A stretch of DNA of 6,651 bases from an uncultured Haloferula sp. (lineage in GTDB: Bacteria > Verrucomicrobiota > Verrucomicrobiae > Verrucomicrobiales > Akkermansiaceae): the NCBI GenBank assembly GCA_946481625.1, contig CAMLOZ010000209.1, positions 1 to 6,651 of the forward strand, read 5' to 3'. The position numbers and the translations under genes are program-made. The notes below the pieces were generated by a model that ran no database searches, was not told where the DNA came from, and saw only the letters and a list, made by a program, of their open reading frames with translations. Shown here in pieces: positions 1 to 5,773 of this stretch. Position 1 is the stretch's first letter. Every line of letters starts with the position of its first letter.

Positions 1-25
1 GGGTCAATGCGAGCCAGACCTCTTG

Positions 26-50
26 ACCGTGAATTTACCGTGAAGACCGT
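26..50. repeat. Short direct repeat ACCGTGAA downstream of the lipoprotein gene
   Basis: The octamer ACCGTGAA occurs at 26-33 and again at 37-44, and a partial copy (ACCGT) follows at 46-50. The array lies just past the stop codon of the minus-strand lipoprotein gene. It does not form a stem followed by a T-run, so it is not a recognisable terminator. It could be a protein-binding site for something to the left of the window, or chance. I see nothing else in positions 1-51. Confidence 0.35.
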
Positions 51-51
51 T

Positions 52-519
52 TCAAGGCTCCTGCGCCTCCTTGGCTGCGTCTTCAATCTTCTCGCCCGCG
101 CGCTGGAGAAAATCGCCCGTGGCACCCGCCGCCTTGCGGAGACCCGCCTCGGTCTTGTCACGCGCGATATCGAGGGTTTGCGGCACGCGCTGCTCCGCCT
201 CCGCGGCGGCTTCCCGCGTTTTCTCTCCGGCGGTTTCGAGCGCCTGCCCCACTTTATCCACCACCTGCGGAAGACGCTTGCGCGGAGCCCGCGGTGCGGA
301 CGGTTCCTTCACCGTCAGCTTGCCCCCTTGAGATCTCGTGGCCACAGGCGGGCCGAGCTCACTTTCCGGCACCACCACGGCTTTGGGAGCCGCGGAACTT
401 TCGGAAGCGATTACCGGGGTCTCCTTCACCTCAACCGCCTTGGGCGCGTTGGCCGTCTCATCGCGGTTGCAGGCTGCGAGGACAAGGGCCATGGGAAAGA
501 GATGGAAGGCGGACTTCAT
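52..519 (-). CDS. Small lipoprotein with 22-residue amphipathic helical repeats
   Basis: The gene encodes 155 residues if translation starts at the ATG at 517-519; an in-frame ATG at 535-537 would add six residues. I prefer the inner start because it gives a compact lipoprotein signal peptide: MKSAF, a hydrophobic stretch, then the lipobox L14-A15-A16-C17. Residues 18-85 are low-complexity, rich in Ala, Pro, Val and Glu, like a periplasmic linker. Residues 86-155 are charged and alanine-rich, predicted helical, with three copies of a 22-residue unit starting at L94, L116 and L138 (LETAGEK, LDIARDK, LQRAGEK). That periodicity resembles apolipoprotein- or LEA-like 11/22-mer helices. The protein is probably lipid-anchored to a membrane facing the periplasm, with a helix able to lie on a membrane or coil with a partner. 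No enzymatic motif is visible and I recognise no named family. The gene stands alone, and its upstream neighbour is divergent. Confidence 0.75.
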   Translation of the reverse strand: MKSAFHLFPMALVLAACNRDETANAPKAVEVKETPVIASESSAAPKAVVVPESELGPPVATRSQGGKLTVKEPSAPRAPRKRLPQVVDKVGQALETAGEKTREAAAEAEQRVPQTLDIARDKTEAGLRKAAGATGDFLQRAGEKIEDAAKEAQEP

Positions 520-612
520 CGTGCGGACACGATGCATCGCCGCCCGGGAATCTCAAGCGTCATGCGGCCGGTGAAGGGCGAGGGTCTGCAAGCGGGCCAG
601 CCGCCCGGCGCG

Positions 613-660
613 GTCCTGCAAGCAGCATGCTTGCAGGGACTTTCACACGCCACAGGCGTG
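613..660. repeat. Pair of adjacent hairpins in the divergent intergenic region (REP-like)
   Basis: Two inverted repeats sit 9 nt apart. The first has arms CTGCAAGC (616-623) and GCTTGCAG (629-636) around a 5-nt loop; it can be lengthened by C615-G637 and, past a bulge at 638, by T614-A639 and G613-C640. The second has arms CACGCC (646-651) and GGCGTG (655-660) around the loop ACA. Neither stem is followed by a T-run on either strand, so they are poor terminators, and they lie between two divergent genes where no terminator is expected. Tandem short palindromes in a non-coding gap suggest a dispersed REP-type element or an operator-like structure. The rest of the gap (520-812) contains no convincing gene or promoter. 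Confidence 0.55.
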
Positions 661-812
661 CGCCACTTTAGACTCTTGCATGGACAAACGCGGGCTGCAG
701 TAAAGGCTGGCGCGAGGGCCGATTGCAGCGCCTCCTTCCTGTCATACAGATTTTGACTTTCCTGTGCCATTGACGGAAAGTCCGCCTTACACCCGTCCGT
801 ATCGACCGATCC

Positions 813-3104
813 ATGCGCCCGCAGACCATCCTCGCATTTTTACTCGGCACCCTCTCCCTCCCCGCCCAGCAGGGCGACAAGAAGGAACACGGCAACATGG
901 ACCCCGTGGTGCCGGAAAGCGTTATCCCGCCCTCGCCGGTGCTGACGGTCGAGCAGGCCTTGAAGAGCTTCCAGATCGCGCCGGGATTCGTGATCGAGCC
1001 GGTGGCCACGGAACCCTTGGTCGAGAAGCCGGTGTGCCTCGATTTCGACCCCGCGGGCCGCATCTGGGTCTGCGAGATGCGCGGCTACATGCCGGACATC
1101 GACGGCAAGGGCGAGAGCGAGCCGCAGGGCCGGATCAGCGTGCTGGAAGACAGCGACGGGGACGGCAAGGCCGACAGGAAGACCGTCTTTCTGGACAAGG
1201 TGCTGCTGCCGCGGGCGGTGTGCGTTTTCAACGACGGCATCCTCTTTCTGGACGAGCACCGGCTGTGCTGGCAGAAGCGCGAGGGCCTCAAGCCGGTCGG
1301 CGAGGCGGTGGTGATCGACGACCAGTTCAACGGTGGCGGCAACGTGGAGCACAAGCCGAACGGCCTGATGCCCAACCTCGACAACTACCTCTACCTGGCG
1401 AAGTGCGAGAAACGCTTGCGCCGTGCCGGGGACAAGTGGGAGATCGAGCCCACCGCATTCCGCGGCCAGTGGGGCATCGCGCGGGACAATTGGGGCCGGC
1501 TCTACCACAATCACAACTCCGCGTTCCTCTTCGGAGAGAGCCTCGCGCCGAACCTCCTCCAAGGAAACCCGGCGGTGAGGCTGAAGTATAAAGACACCAA
1601 TGCTCTCGGCAGCAACCGCACGTGGCCGATCCGCGTGACGCCCGCGGTGAACCGCGCCTACATGTCGAAGGCGAACGGCTACAAGGAGCAGACGCTCGAT
1701 CCGAAGACGCACAAGCTGATCAACTGCACCGCCGCCGCGGGCATCGCCGTGTATCGCGGCACGAATTTCCCGAAGGACTGGTACGGCACCGGGTTCAGCA
1801 CCGAGTCCAGCGTGAACCTGCTGAAGGCGATCAGGATCACCGAGAAGGACGGCAAGCAAAGCGGCACCCACCCGCTGGGCCAGAAGGAGTTCCTGGCTTC
1901 GACCGACGAGCGCTTCCGCCCGGTGAACGTGTATTCCGCGCCGGACGGCTCGCTCTACCTGGTGGACATGTATCACGGGATCATCCAGCACAAGACCTAC
2001 CAGACGAGCTACCTGCGCCAGCAGCATCTCGCCCGCGGCCTTGACAAGCCGGGGCTGGGCCACGGCCGCATCTACCGCATCCGTAGTACTTCGGGAAAGC
2101 TGGAGCCGAAGACGGACATCGGCGCGCTGCAAGGAATGGAACTGGTGAAGATGCTGATGCACCCGAATGCCTGGCACCGTGAAACGGCGCAGCGGGTGCT
2201 GGTCGAGCGCAAGGACCCGGCGACGATCCCCTACCTGGAGAAGCTCGCCGCGGGCGGCGATGCGGTGGCGCGGGTGCATGCCTTCTGGACGCTTGAAGGC
2301 ATGGGCGCGCTGAAGGCGGAGCATCTGGCGGGCGCGATCAAGGACAAGGACGCCAAGATACAGTCCTCGGCCCTGTGGGCCTGCACGCGCCTCGACCTCG
2401 CGGAGCTTTCCAAGCTGGAGCCGCTGCTGGTGAATTTGAAGCCGGCAGCGCCGGAAGCCGCGCCCTATCTGGCGAGGGTGCTTGGTTCCGAGGGCACGCC
2501 GAAGTCCCTGCAGGCACTTGCGAAATTGTTGAAGGACAGCCGCAAGGTCCGCTTCATCCGAGAGGCGGCGATCTCCGGGCTGCACGGGCACGAGGCGGAT
2601 TTCAAGAAGCTCGCCGACCCGAAGGACGAGACCCTCGCGGCTTGGCTGGATGAAGGCGAAAGGGACGAAAAGCCGGATTCGCAGGGACCGGAACTCGAGG
2701 GTGAGCAGCTGGCTTCCTGGAACCGCGGCAAAGCGCTCTACGCCGGGGAAGCCGTGTGTTTCAGTTGCCACGGTCCGGATGGCAGCGGCGTGACCCAGCT
2801 CGGCCCGCCGCTCGCCGGGTCCGAATGGGTGACGGGCAAGCCGGAAACGATGGTGAAAATCCTGCTGCACGGCATGACCGGGCCGGTGACCGTCGCGGGC
2901 GAGACTTACACGCCGACGGCGGACATGCCGGCGCTGGGCATGAACCCGATGTTCACGGACGAGAAGATCGCCGACGTGATGACCTATGTCCGCAACGAGT
3001 GGGGCAACAAGGCACCTGCCGTTTCGCCGGACACGGTGAAGAAGGTCCGCGAGGCGACGAAGGATCGCAGCGGCCGGCCGTGGAATGCGGCGGAGTTGAA
3101 GTAA
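813..3104 (+). CDS. Secreted PVC-type dehydrogenase-like protein with HEAT repeats and cytochrome c domain
   Basis: The gene encodes 763 residues. A signal peptide is visible (MRPQTILAFLLGTLSLPAQQ, cleavage probably near LPA), so the product is exported. Residues about 48-425 match the propeller of the Pirellula/Verrucomicrobium membrane-bound dehydrogenase family, related to PQQ-dependent sugar dehydrogenases: IAPGFVIEPVATEP at the start, a calcium-site-like DSDGDGKAD at 113-121, and HGRIYRI closing the domain at 417-423. Residues about 438-600 are helical, HEAT-like repeats. Residues about 630-740 form a class I cytochrome c domain with heme motif C649-F-S-C652-H653. M705 (in DMPALG) is the likely distal heme ligand, and the domain ends in the usual EKIADVMTYVRNEW helix. 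By family, it probably oxidises a sugar or related compound and passes electrons to its own heme; the substrate cannot be told. The start is set by the signal peptide, and no Shine-Dalgarno or clear promoter precedes it. Confidence 0.9.
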   Translation: MRPQTILAFLLGTLSLPAQQGDKKEHGNMDPVVPESVIPPSPVLTVEQALKSFQIAPGFVIEPVATEPLVEKPVCLDFDPAGRIWVCEMRGYMPDIDGKGESEPQGRISVLEDSDGDGKADRKTVFLDKVLLPRAVCVFNDGILFLDEHRLCWQKREGLKPVGEAVVIDDQFNGGGNVEHKPNGLMPNLDNYLYLAKCEKRLRRAGDKWEIEPTAFRGQWGIARDNWGRLYHNHNSAFLFGESLAPNLLQGNPAVRLKYKDTNALGSNRTWPIRVTPAVNRAYMSKANGYKEQTLDPKTHKLINCTAAAGIAVYRGTNFPKDWYGTGFSTESSVNLLKAIRITEKDGKQSGTHPLGQKEFLASTDERFRPVNVYSAPDGSLYLVDMYHGIIQHKTYQTSYLRQQHLARGLDKPGLGHGRIYRIRSTSGKLEPKTDIGALQGMELVKMLMHPNAWHRETAQRVLVERKDPATIPYLEKLAAGGDAVARVHAFWTLEGMGALKAEHLAGAIKDKDAKIQSSALWACTRLDLAELSKLEPLLVNLKPAAPEAAPYLARVLGSEGTPKSLQALAKLLKDSRKVRFIREAAISGLHGHEADFKKLADPKDETLAAWLDEGERDEKPDSQGPELEGEQLASWNRGKALYAGEAVCFSCHGPDGSGVTQLGPPLAGSEWVTGKPETMVKILLHGMTGPVTVAGETYTPTADMPALGMNPMFTDEKIADVMTYVRNEWGNKAPAVSPDTVKKVREATKDRSGRPWNAAELK

Positions 3105-3215
3105 GCGCCACTTTGCAAGTTGCGGCCGGGAGCGCGGGACGGGGCGTATCGACCGTGATGCGGAAGCCGGTTGGCGAACCGGTCATCCATTGGTCGCAAC
3201 TTGGAAAGTCGCGCT
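3104..3215. repeat. 112-bp imperfect inverted-repeat element between convergent genes
   Basis: The arms 3104-3128 and 3191-3215 pair over 25 positions with two mismatches (C3109/C3210 and G3115/G3204) and two G-T wobbles near the inner end. The core of the left arm is CACTTTGCAAGTTGCG (3109-3124), mirrored by CGCAACTTGGAAAGTC (3195-3210). The 62-bp interior holds another hairpin, CCGGTT (3167-3172) and AACCGG (3177-3182) around GGCG. The left arm begins at the last base of the stop codon of the cytochrome gene. No open reading frame with plausible coding character fills the element. It may be a structured 3' end of the cytochrome mRNA, or a mobile-type palindromic element (MITE or REP class) inserted after the gene. 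Confidence 0.65.
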
Positions 3216-3230
3216 ACTTTGGCACCCAAC

Positions 3231-3256
3231 AAAAAAGCCCGGAGTTTCCTCCGGGC
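3231..3256 (-). terminator. Intrinsic terminator of the rpsM-rpsK-rpsD operon
   Basis: Read on the minus strand, GCCCGGAG (3256-3249) pairs perfectly with CTCCGGGC (3244-3237) across the loop GAAA, a GNRA-type tetraloop, and six T residues (3236-3231) follow at once. This is a textbook Rho-independent terminator about 30 nt past the rpsD stop codon. On the plus strand the same stem is followed only by TTCCTTG, so it would end transcription from the cytochrome gene less efficiently, though it could act in both directions. Confidence 0.92.
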
Positions 3257-3285
3257 TTCCTTGAAATCGTTCGATCCTTTGGAGA

Positions 3286-3897
3286 TCAGCGCGAGTAAAG
3301 TTCGACGATGAGCTGCTCGTTGACGAGCGGGTCGATATCGGCGCGATCCGGGACGCGGGAGATGGTGCCTTCGAGGCCTTCCTTGTCGAGGGTGAGCCAA
3401 TCGGCCAGCGGCGAGGACTGGGTCAGATCCATCATGCGGAGAGCGAGCTGCTGGGAGGACGGCTTGCCGCCAACCTTGATCTTGTCACCCGGCTTCACCT
3501 GGTAGGAGGCGATGTCCACGCGCTTGCCGTTCACGAGCACGTGGCCGTGGTTGACGAGCTGGCGGGCGGCCTGGCGGCTGTTGCCGAAGCCGAGGCGGTA
3601 GCAGACGTTGTCGAGACGGAGTTCCAGAAGCTGGAGCAGGATCTCGCCGGTCACGCCGCGGCGGCGGGCGGCTTCCTCGTAGTAGCCGCGGAATTGCTTT
3701 TCGAGCACCCCGTATTGGAAGCGGAGCTTCTGCTTTTCGCCGAGGGCGACGGAGTAGTCGCTCTTCTTCTTGCGGCCGGCGCGCAGGCCGTGCTGGCCCG
3801 GCGGGAAATTGCGGCGCTCGAGCGATTTCGAGGAACCGAAGAGAGCCACGCCGAAGCGGCGGCTGATCTTGGTGGTAGGTCCGGTATAGCGAGCCAT
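3286..3897 (-). CDS. rpsD: 30S ribosomal protein S4 (uS4)
   Basis: The gene encodes 203 residues, the normal length for S4. The product binds 16S rRNA early in small-subunit assembly and, in well-studied bacteria, represses its own operon. The N-terminus reads MARYTGPTTKISRRFGV and contains the typical RRNFPPGQHG segment. The cysteines of zinc-binding S4 forms are absent from this region, so this is the zinc-free type. The S4 RNA-binding domain covers about residues 94-155 (LELRLDNVCYRLGF, SRQAARQLVNHGHVLVNGKRV). The protein ends NEQLIVELYSR. It is the last gene of the cluster: it starts 18 nt after the rpsK stop codon and is followed by a strong terminator. The start is fixed by the conserved MARYTGP. 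The gap before it shows no Shine-Dalgarno sequence. Confidence 0.98.
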   Translation of the reverse strand: MARYTGPTTKISRRFGVALFGSSKSLERRNFPPGQHGLRAGRKKKSDYSVALGEKQKLRFQYGVLEKQFRGYYEEAARRRGVTGEILLQLLELRLDNVCYRLGFGNSRQAARQLVNHGHVLVNGKRVDIASYQVKPGDKIKVGGKPSSQQLALRMMDLTQSSPLADWLTLDKEGLEGTISRVPDRADIDPLVNEQLIVELYSR

Positions 3898-3915
3898 GAT
3901 CTTGGAAAATTACGG

Positions 3916-4479
3916 TTAAACGCGGCGCGCCTTCTTCGGACGGCAACCGTTGTGCGGGATCGGGGTGACGTCCTTGATCGCCAGCAGCTCGATGCCGAGT
4001 GCTTGGACGGCGCGGACGGCGGACTCGCGGCCGGAACCCGGACCCTTCACGCGGACTTCGGCTTCCTTCAGGCCGTGGCCCATCGCTTGGCGGCAGGCAT
4101 CCTGGGACACCACCTGCGCGGCGTAGGCCGTGCTCTTGCGGGAGCCCTTGAAGCCCATCTTGCCGGCGCTCGACCAGCCGAGCGTGTTGCCGTTCGAGTC
4201 GGTGACGCTGACGATGGTGTTGTTGAAGGTGGCGGTCACATGGACGATGCCACGGGAGATGTTCTTGGAACCCTTGGCCTTGTGGACCTTGATCTGGGTT
4301 TCCTCGGCGCCGGCGATCTCGGCGAAAATGTCGCGCTTCTTGTCGTCCTTCTTGGGAGCGACTTCTTCCTGGGCTGCGGGAGCAGCGGCAGGGGCGGCGG
4401 CGGGAGCAGCCGGGGTCGCAGCGGCAGCAGGAGCCGCGGCGGCTTCCGGTGCCGGTGTGTTGGTTTCTTCGTCAGCCAT
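3916..4479 (-). CDS. rpsK: 30S ribosomal protein S11 (uS11) with long N-terminal Ala/Pro-rich extension
   Basis: The gene encodes 187 residues, against about 129 in E. coli S11. Residues about 70-187 are canonical S11: [14 protein letters not shown] (77-90), GFKGSRKST (109-117), [10 protein letters not shown] (144-153) and the C-terminal [15 protein letters not shown]11 sits on the platform of the small subunit beside the mRNA exit path. The first 58 or so residues are extra: an acidic start (MADEET), an Ala/Pro tract (residues 9-37), then a charged linker ([15 protein letters not shown]). I find no in-frame ATG, GTG or TTG between the first codon and the S11 core that would give an ordinary-length protein. 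The ATG at 4479 lies 31 nt after the rpsM stop codon, as expected in this operon. The extension therefore looks genuinely translated. It lacks a signal-peptide or membrane character. Confidence 0.96.
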   Translation of the reverse strand: MADEETNTPAPEAAAAPAAAATPAAPAAAPAAAPAAQEEVAPKKDDKKRDIFAEIAGAEETQIKVHKAKGSKNISRGIVHVTATFNNTIVSVTDSNGNTLGWSSAGKMGFKGSRKSTAYAAQVVSQDACRQAMGHGLKEAEVRVKGPGSGRESAVRAVQALGIELLAIKDVTPIPHNGCRPKKARRV

Positions 4480-4510
4480 TTCGGGAAAAAGGTTCGGGAT
4501 TCAGCGCGGC

Positions 4511-4879
4511 TTACTTCTTCACGCCGACGGTGCGGCGCTTGCCCTTGCGGGTGCGGGCATTGGTGCGGGTGCGCTGGCCGCGGACGGGGAGGCCGCGCTT
4601 GTGGCGGATGCCGCGGTAGCAGTTGATCGAGGTAAGGCGCTTGAGCTGGGCCTGCTTCTCGCGGCGGAGGTCGCCTTCGATGATGATGCCCTGGCTCTGG
4701 ATCACGGTGGCGATTTTCACGAGCTGGTCCTCGGTCAGCTGACCGGTGCGGATGTCCGGATCGATGCCGGATTGCTCGAGGATACGGCCTGCGGTGGTCG
4801 AACCGATGCCGTACATGTACTGCAACGACGCTTCGATGCGCTTCTCGTTGGGAATTTCGATACCGAAAATACGTGCCAT
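4511..4879 (-). CDS. rpsM: 30S ribosomal protein S13 (uS13)
   Basis: The gene encodes 122 residues, typical for S13, which lies in the head of the small subunit and contacts the P-site tRNA and the large subunit. The N-terminus MARIFGIEIPNEKRIEASL leads into the conserved YGIGSTTAGRIL segment. The basic C-terminal tail RGIRHKRGLPVRGQRTRTNA is the family hallmark, and the protein ends VGVKK. The open frame extends 73 codons further upstream, but that part has no S13 character, and the conserved MARI start at 4879 is clearly correct. It is the first gene of the rpsM-rpsK-rpsD cluster, with a promoter candidate about 80 nt upstream. No Shine-Dalgarno sequence precedes the ATG. Confidence 0.98.
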   Translation of the reverse strand: MARIFGIEIPNEKRIEASLQYMYGIGSTTAGRILEQSGIDPDIRTGQLTEDQLVKIATVIQSQGIIIEGDLRREKQAQLKRLTSINCYRGIRHKRGLPVRGQRTRTNARTRKGKRRTVGVKK

Positions 4880-4950
4880 GTGATGCTGTGGTGAGCGGAG
4901 AGCCGGAGCCGGCGACGGGTCACGAAAACGTGCCCGGCTACCGGAAGCGG
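4880..4950 (-). promoter_or_regulatory. Structured 5' leader of the ribosomal protein operon
   Basis: Between the predicted transcription start (near 4950) and the rpsM ATG lie about 70 nt that can fold. One hairpin pairs CACG (4921-4924) with CGTG (4929-4932) around a 4-nt loop and extends by GGG (4917-4919) and CCC (4933-4935) past a single-base bulge. A second, three nt nearer the gene, pairs GCCG (4902-4905) with CGGC (4910-4913). In E. coli, S4 represses the alpha operon by binding a pseudoknot in the rpsM leader. A similar role here is inference: I cannot show a matching pseudoknot, and GC-rich leaders often fold by chance. Confidence 0.4.
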
Positions 4951-4956
4951 GCGGGC

Positions 4957-4984
4957 TGTTTAGCAGACGCCCCCCCTCTGGCAA
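4957..4984 (-). promoter_or_regulatory. Predicted sigma-70 promoter of the rpsM-rpsK-rpsD operon
   Basis: On the minus strand, TTGCCA (4984-4979) is followed after 16 nt by TAAACA (4962-4957). The trinucleotide TGC directly before the -10 makes it an extended -10 promoter. It lies between the stop codon of the DUF1080 gene (5013) and rpsM, about 80 nt before the ribosomal start codon. The spacer contains a run of seven G residues. Confidence 0.5.
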
Positions 4985-4986
4985 GT

Positions 4987-5004
4987 GGAAAACCGAAATT
5001 TTCC
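4987..5004 (-). terminator. Weak hairpin after the DUF1080 gene
   Basis: GGAAAA (4987-4992) and TTTTCC (4999-5004) form a 6-bp inverted repeat with a 6-nt loop, starting 9 nt after the DUF1080 stop codon. It is A/T-rich and lacks a separate T-run on the minus strand, so it would be a weak terminator at best. It might only mark the upstream edge of the rpsM promoter. Confidence 0.25.
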
Positions 5005-5012
5005 GACGATCT

Positions 5013-5660
5013 TCATAGCTCTCGGATGCGGATGGCGCGGAACCAGACCTCGTCGCCGTGATCCTGGAGCAAAATCCGCCCCGGGCCGGCTTCCGCAAAG
5101 CCGTCGATCTTGGCGAACTTGCTGGCTTTTTTCATCTCCGCCCAGTCGGCGTTCGAAGTGTCGGCCATCAAGACCAGCCGGCCGTTCAGGTAGTGCTCGA
5201 TCTTGCTGCCCTTCACGATAATTTTCGAGCGGTTCCAGTCGCCCGGGGGGAAAAGTCTCTTGTCCCTGGCGGCGGGAACCACCTCGTAGAGGGAGCCGCT
5301 CGAGGTGTCCGCGACCTTGCCGTTCGGGTGCCCGGCGTCGTCGAGCACCTGATATTCTGCACCGATCCAGCCGGCGGGAGTCTTGCGGAGGCGGTATTTC
5401 ACGCCGCTGTTGCCGCCTTTCGAGATCTTCCACTCGAACTCCAGTTCGAAATCCACGTATTCCTTCTCGGAAATCAGGTCCCCTCCCCCTTCCGCGCGGT
5501 GGATCACCCCGCCATCAACCTTCCAGCCTTTCCCCGGCGGTCCGCCGTTCGGCGAGGTCCAGCCGCTCAGGTCCTTGCCGTTGAAAAGGGAGACGGCCGT
5601 CCCCGGCTCCGCCGGTGCGGAGCCGCCCAAAACCATCGCCAGTGCCAATGCCTTTGTCAT
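5013..5660 (-). CDS. Secreted DUF1080 protein (3-keto-disaccharide hydrolase-like)
   Basis: The gene encodes 215 residues. The N-terminus MTKALALAMVLGGSAPA is a short signal peptide, with probable cleavage after APA at residue 17, so the protein is exported. The mature part is one DUF1080 domain, a concanavalin-like jelly-roll fold. It opens with LFNGKDLSGW (25-34) and continues with GWKVDGGVI (45-53), the GNSGVKYR strand (83-90), EYQVLDD (102-108), GSLYEV (122-127), GDWN (140-143), HYLNG (156-160) and the closing GRILLQDHG (194-202). Members are abundant in Verrucomicrobiota and Planctomycetota, and some hydrolyse 3-keto-glycosides made by sugar 3-dehydrogenases. The exact substrate here is unknown. 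The gene lies upstream of the ribosomal operon on the same strand, separated from it by a promoter candidate, and is divergent from the MoxR gene. No Shine-Dalgarno site is visible. Confidence 0.9.
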   Translation of the reverse strand: MTKALALAMVLGGSAPAEPGTAVSLFNGKDLSGWTSPNGGPPGKGWKVDGGVIHRAEGGGDLISEKEYVDFELEFEWKISKGGNSGVKYRLRKTPAGWIGAEYQVLDDAGHPNGKVADTSSGSLYEVVPAARDKRLFPPGDWNRSKIIVKGSKIEHYLNGRLVLMADTSNADWAEMKKASKFAKIDGFAEAGPGRILLQDHGDEVWFRAIRIREL

Positions 5661-5716
5661 GACTGGCAGACTGACTGCTCACGGGCCCTCGGCAAGCCGC
5701 ATTCCCTTCATCCGCC

Positions 5717-5744
5717 TCGACAAAACGGAGCCCCTCTCTAGGTT
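5717..5744 (+). promoter_or_regulatory. Possible promoter of the moxR gene
   Basis: TCGACA (5717-5722) and TAGGTT (5739-5744) are separated by 16 nt and lie about 30 nt before the MoxR start codon. The -35 match is good and the -10 match is poor. It is the best candidate in the 113-nt divergent gap. I find no convincing promoter for the DUF1080 gene in the other direction. Confidence 0.2.
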
Positions 5745-5773
5745 CGTTGAAATTCCGCAAACCGCTTCATTTC

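Noticed and set aside
723..750. A possible promoter for the cytochrome gene (TTGCAG, 16 nt, TACAGA)
   Set aside because: The -10 match is poor and it competes with other equally weak candidates (for example TTGACT at 753-758), so it was not listed as a feature.
7..756. A 249-codon plus-strand open frame over the lipoprotein gene and the intergenic gap
   Set aside because: It has Arg/His-rich shadow composition and crosses the hairpin region. The minus-strand frame has a signal peptide, a lipobox and ordered repeats, so that one is real.
840..2870. A 676-codon open frame on the minus strand opposite the cytochrome gene
   Set aside because: Its translation is rich in Arg, His, Leu and Val without any recognisable motif, while the plus strand encodes an intact, well-conserved protein. 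Long antisense frames are common opposite GC-rich genes.
3541..4626. A 361-codon plus-strand open frame across rpsD, rpsK and rpsM
   Set aside because: It lies wholly opposite three certain ribosomal protein genes and shows Gly/Arg/Ala-rich low-complexity sequence, as expected from an antisense shadow.
4880..5098. A 73-codon upstream extension of the rpsM frame
   Set aside because: S13 begins at the conserved MARIFGIEIP. The upstream codons cover the predicted promoter and leader and overlap the end of the DUF1080 gene.
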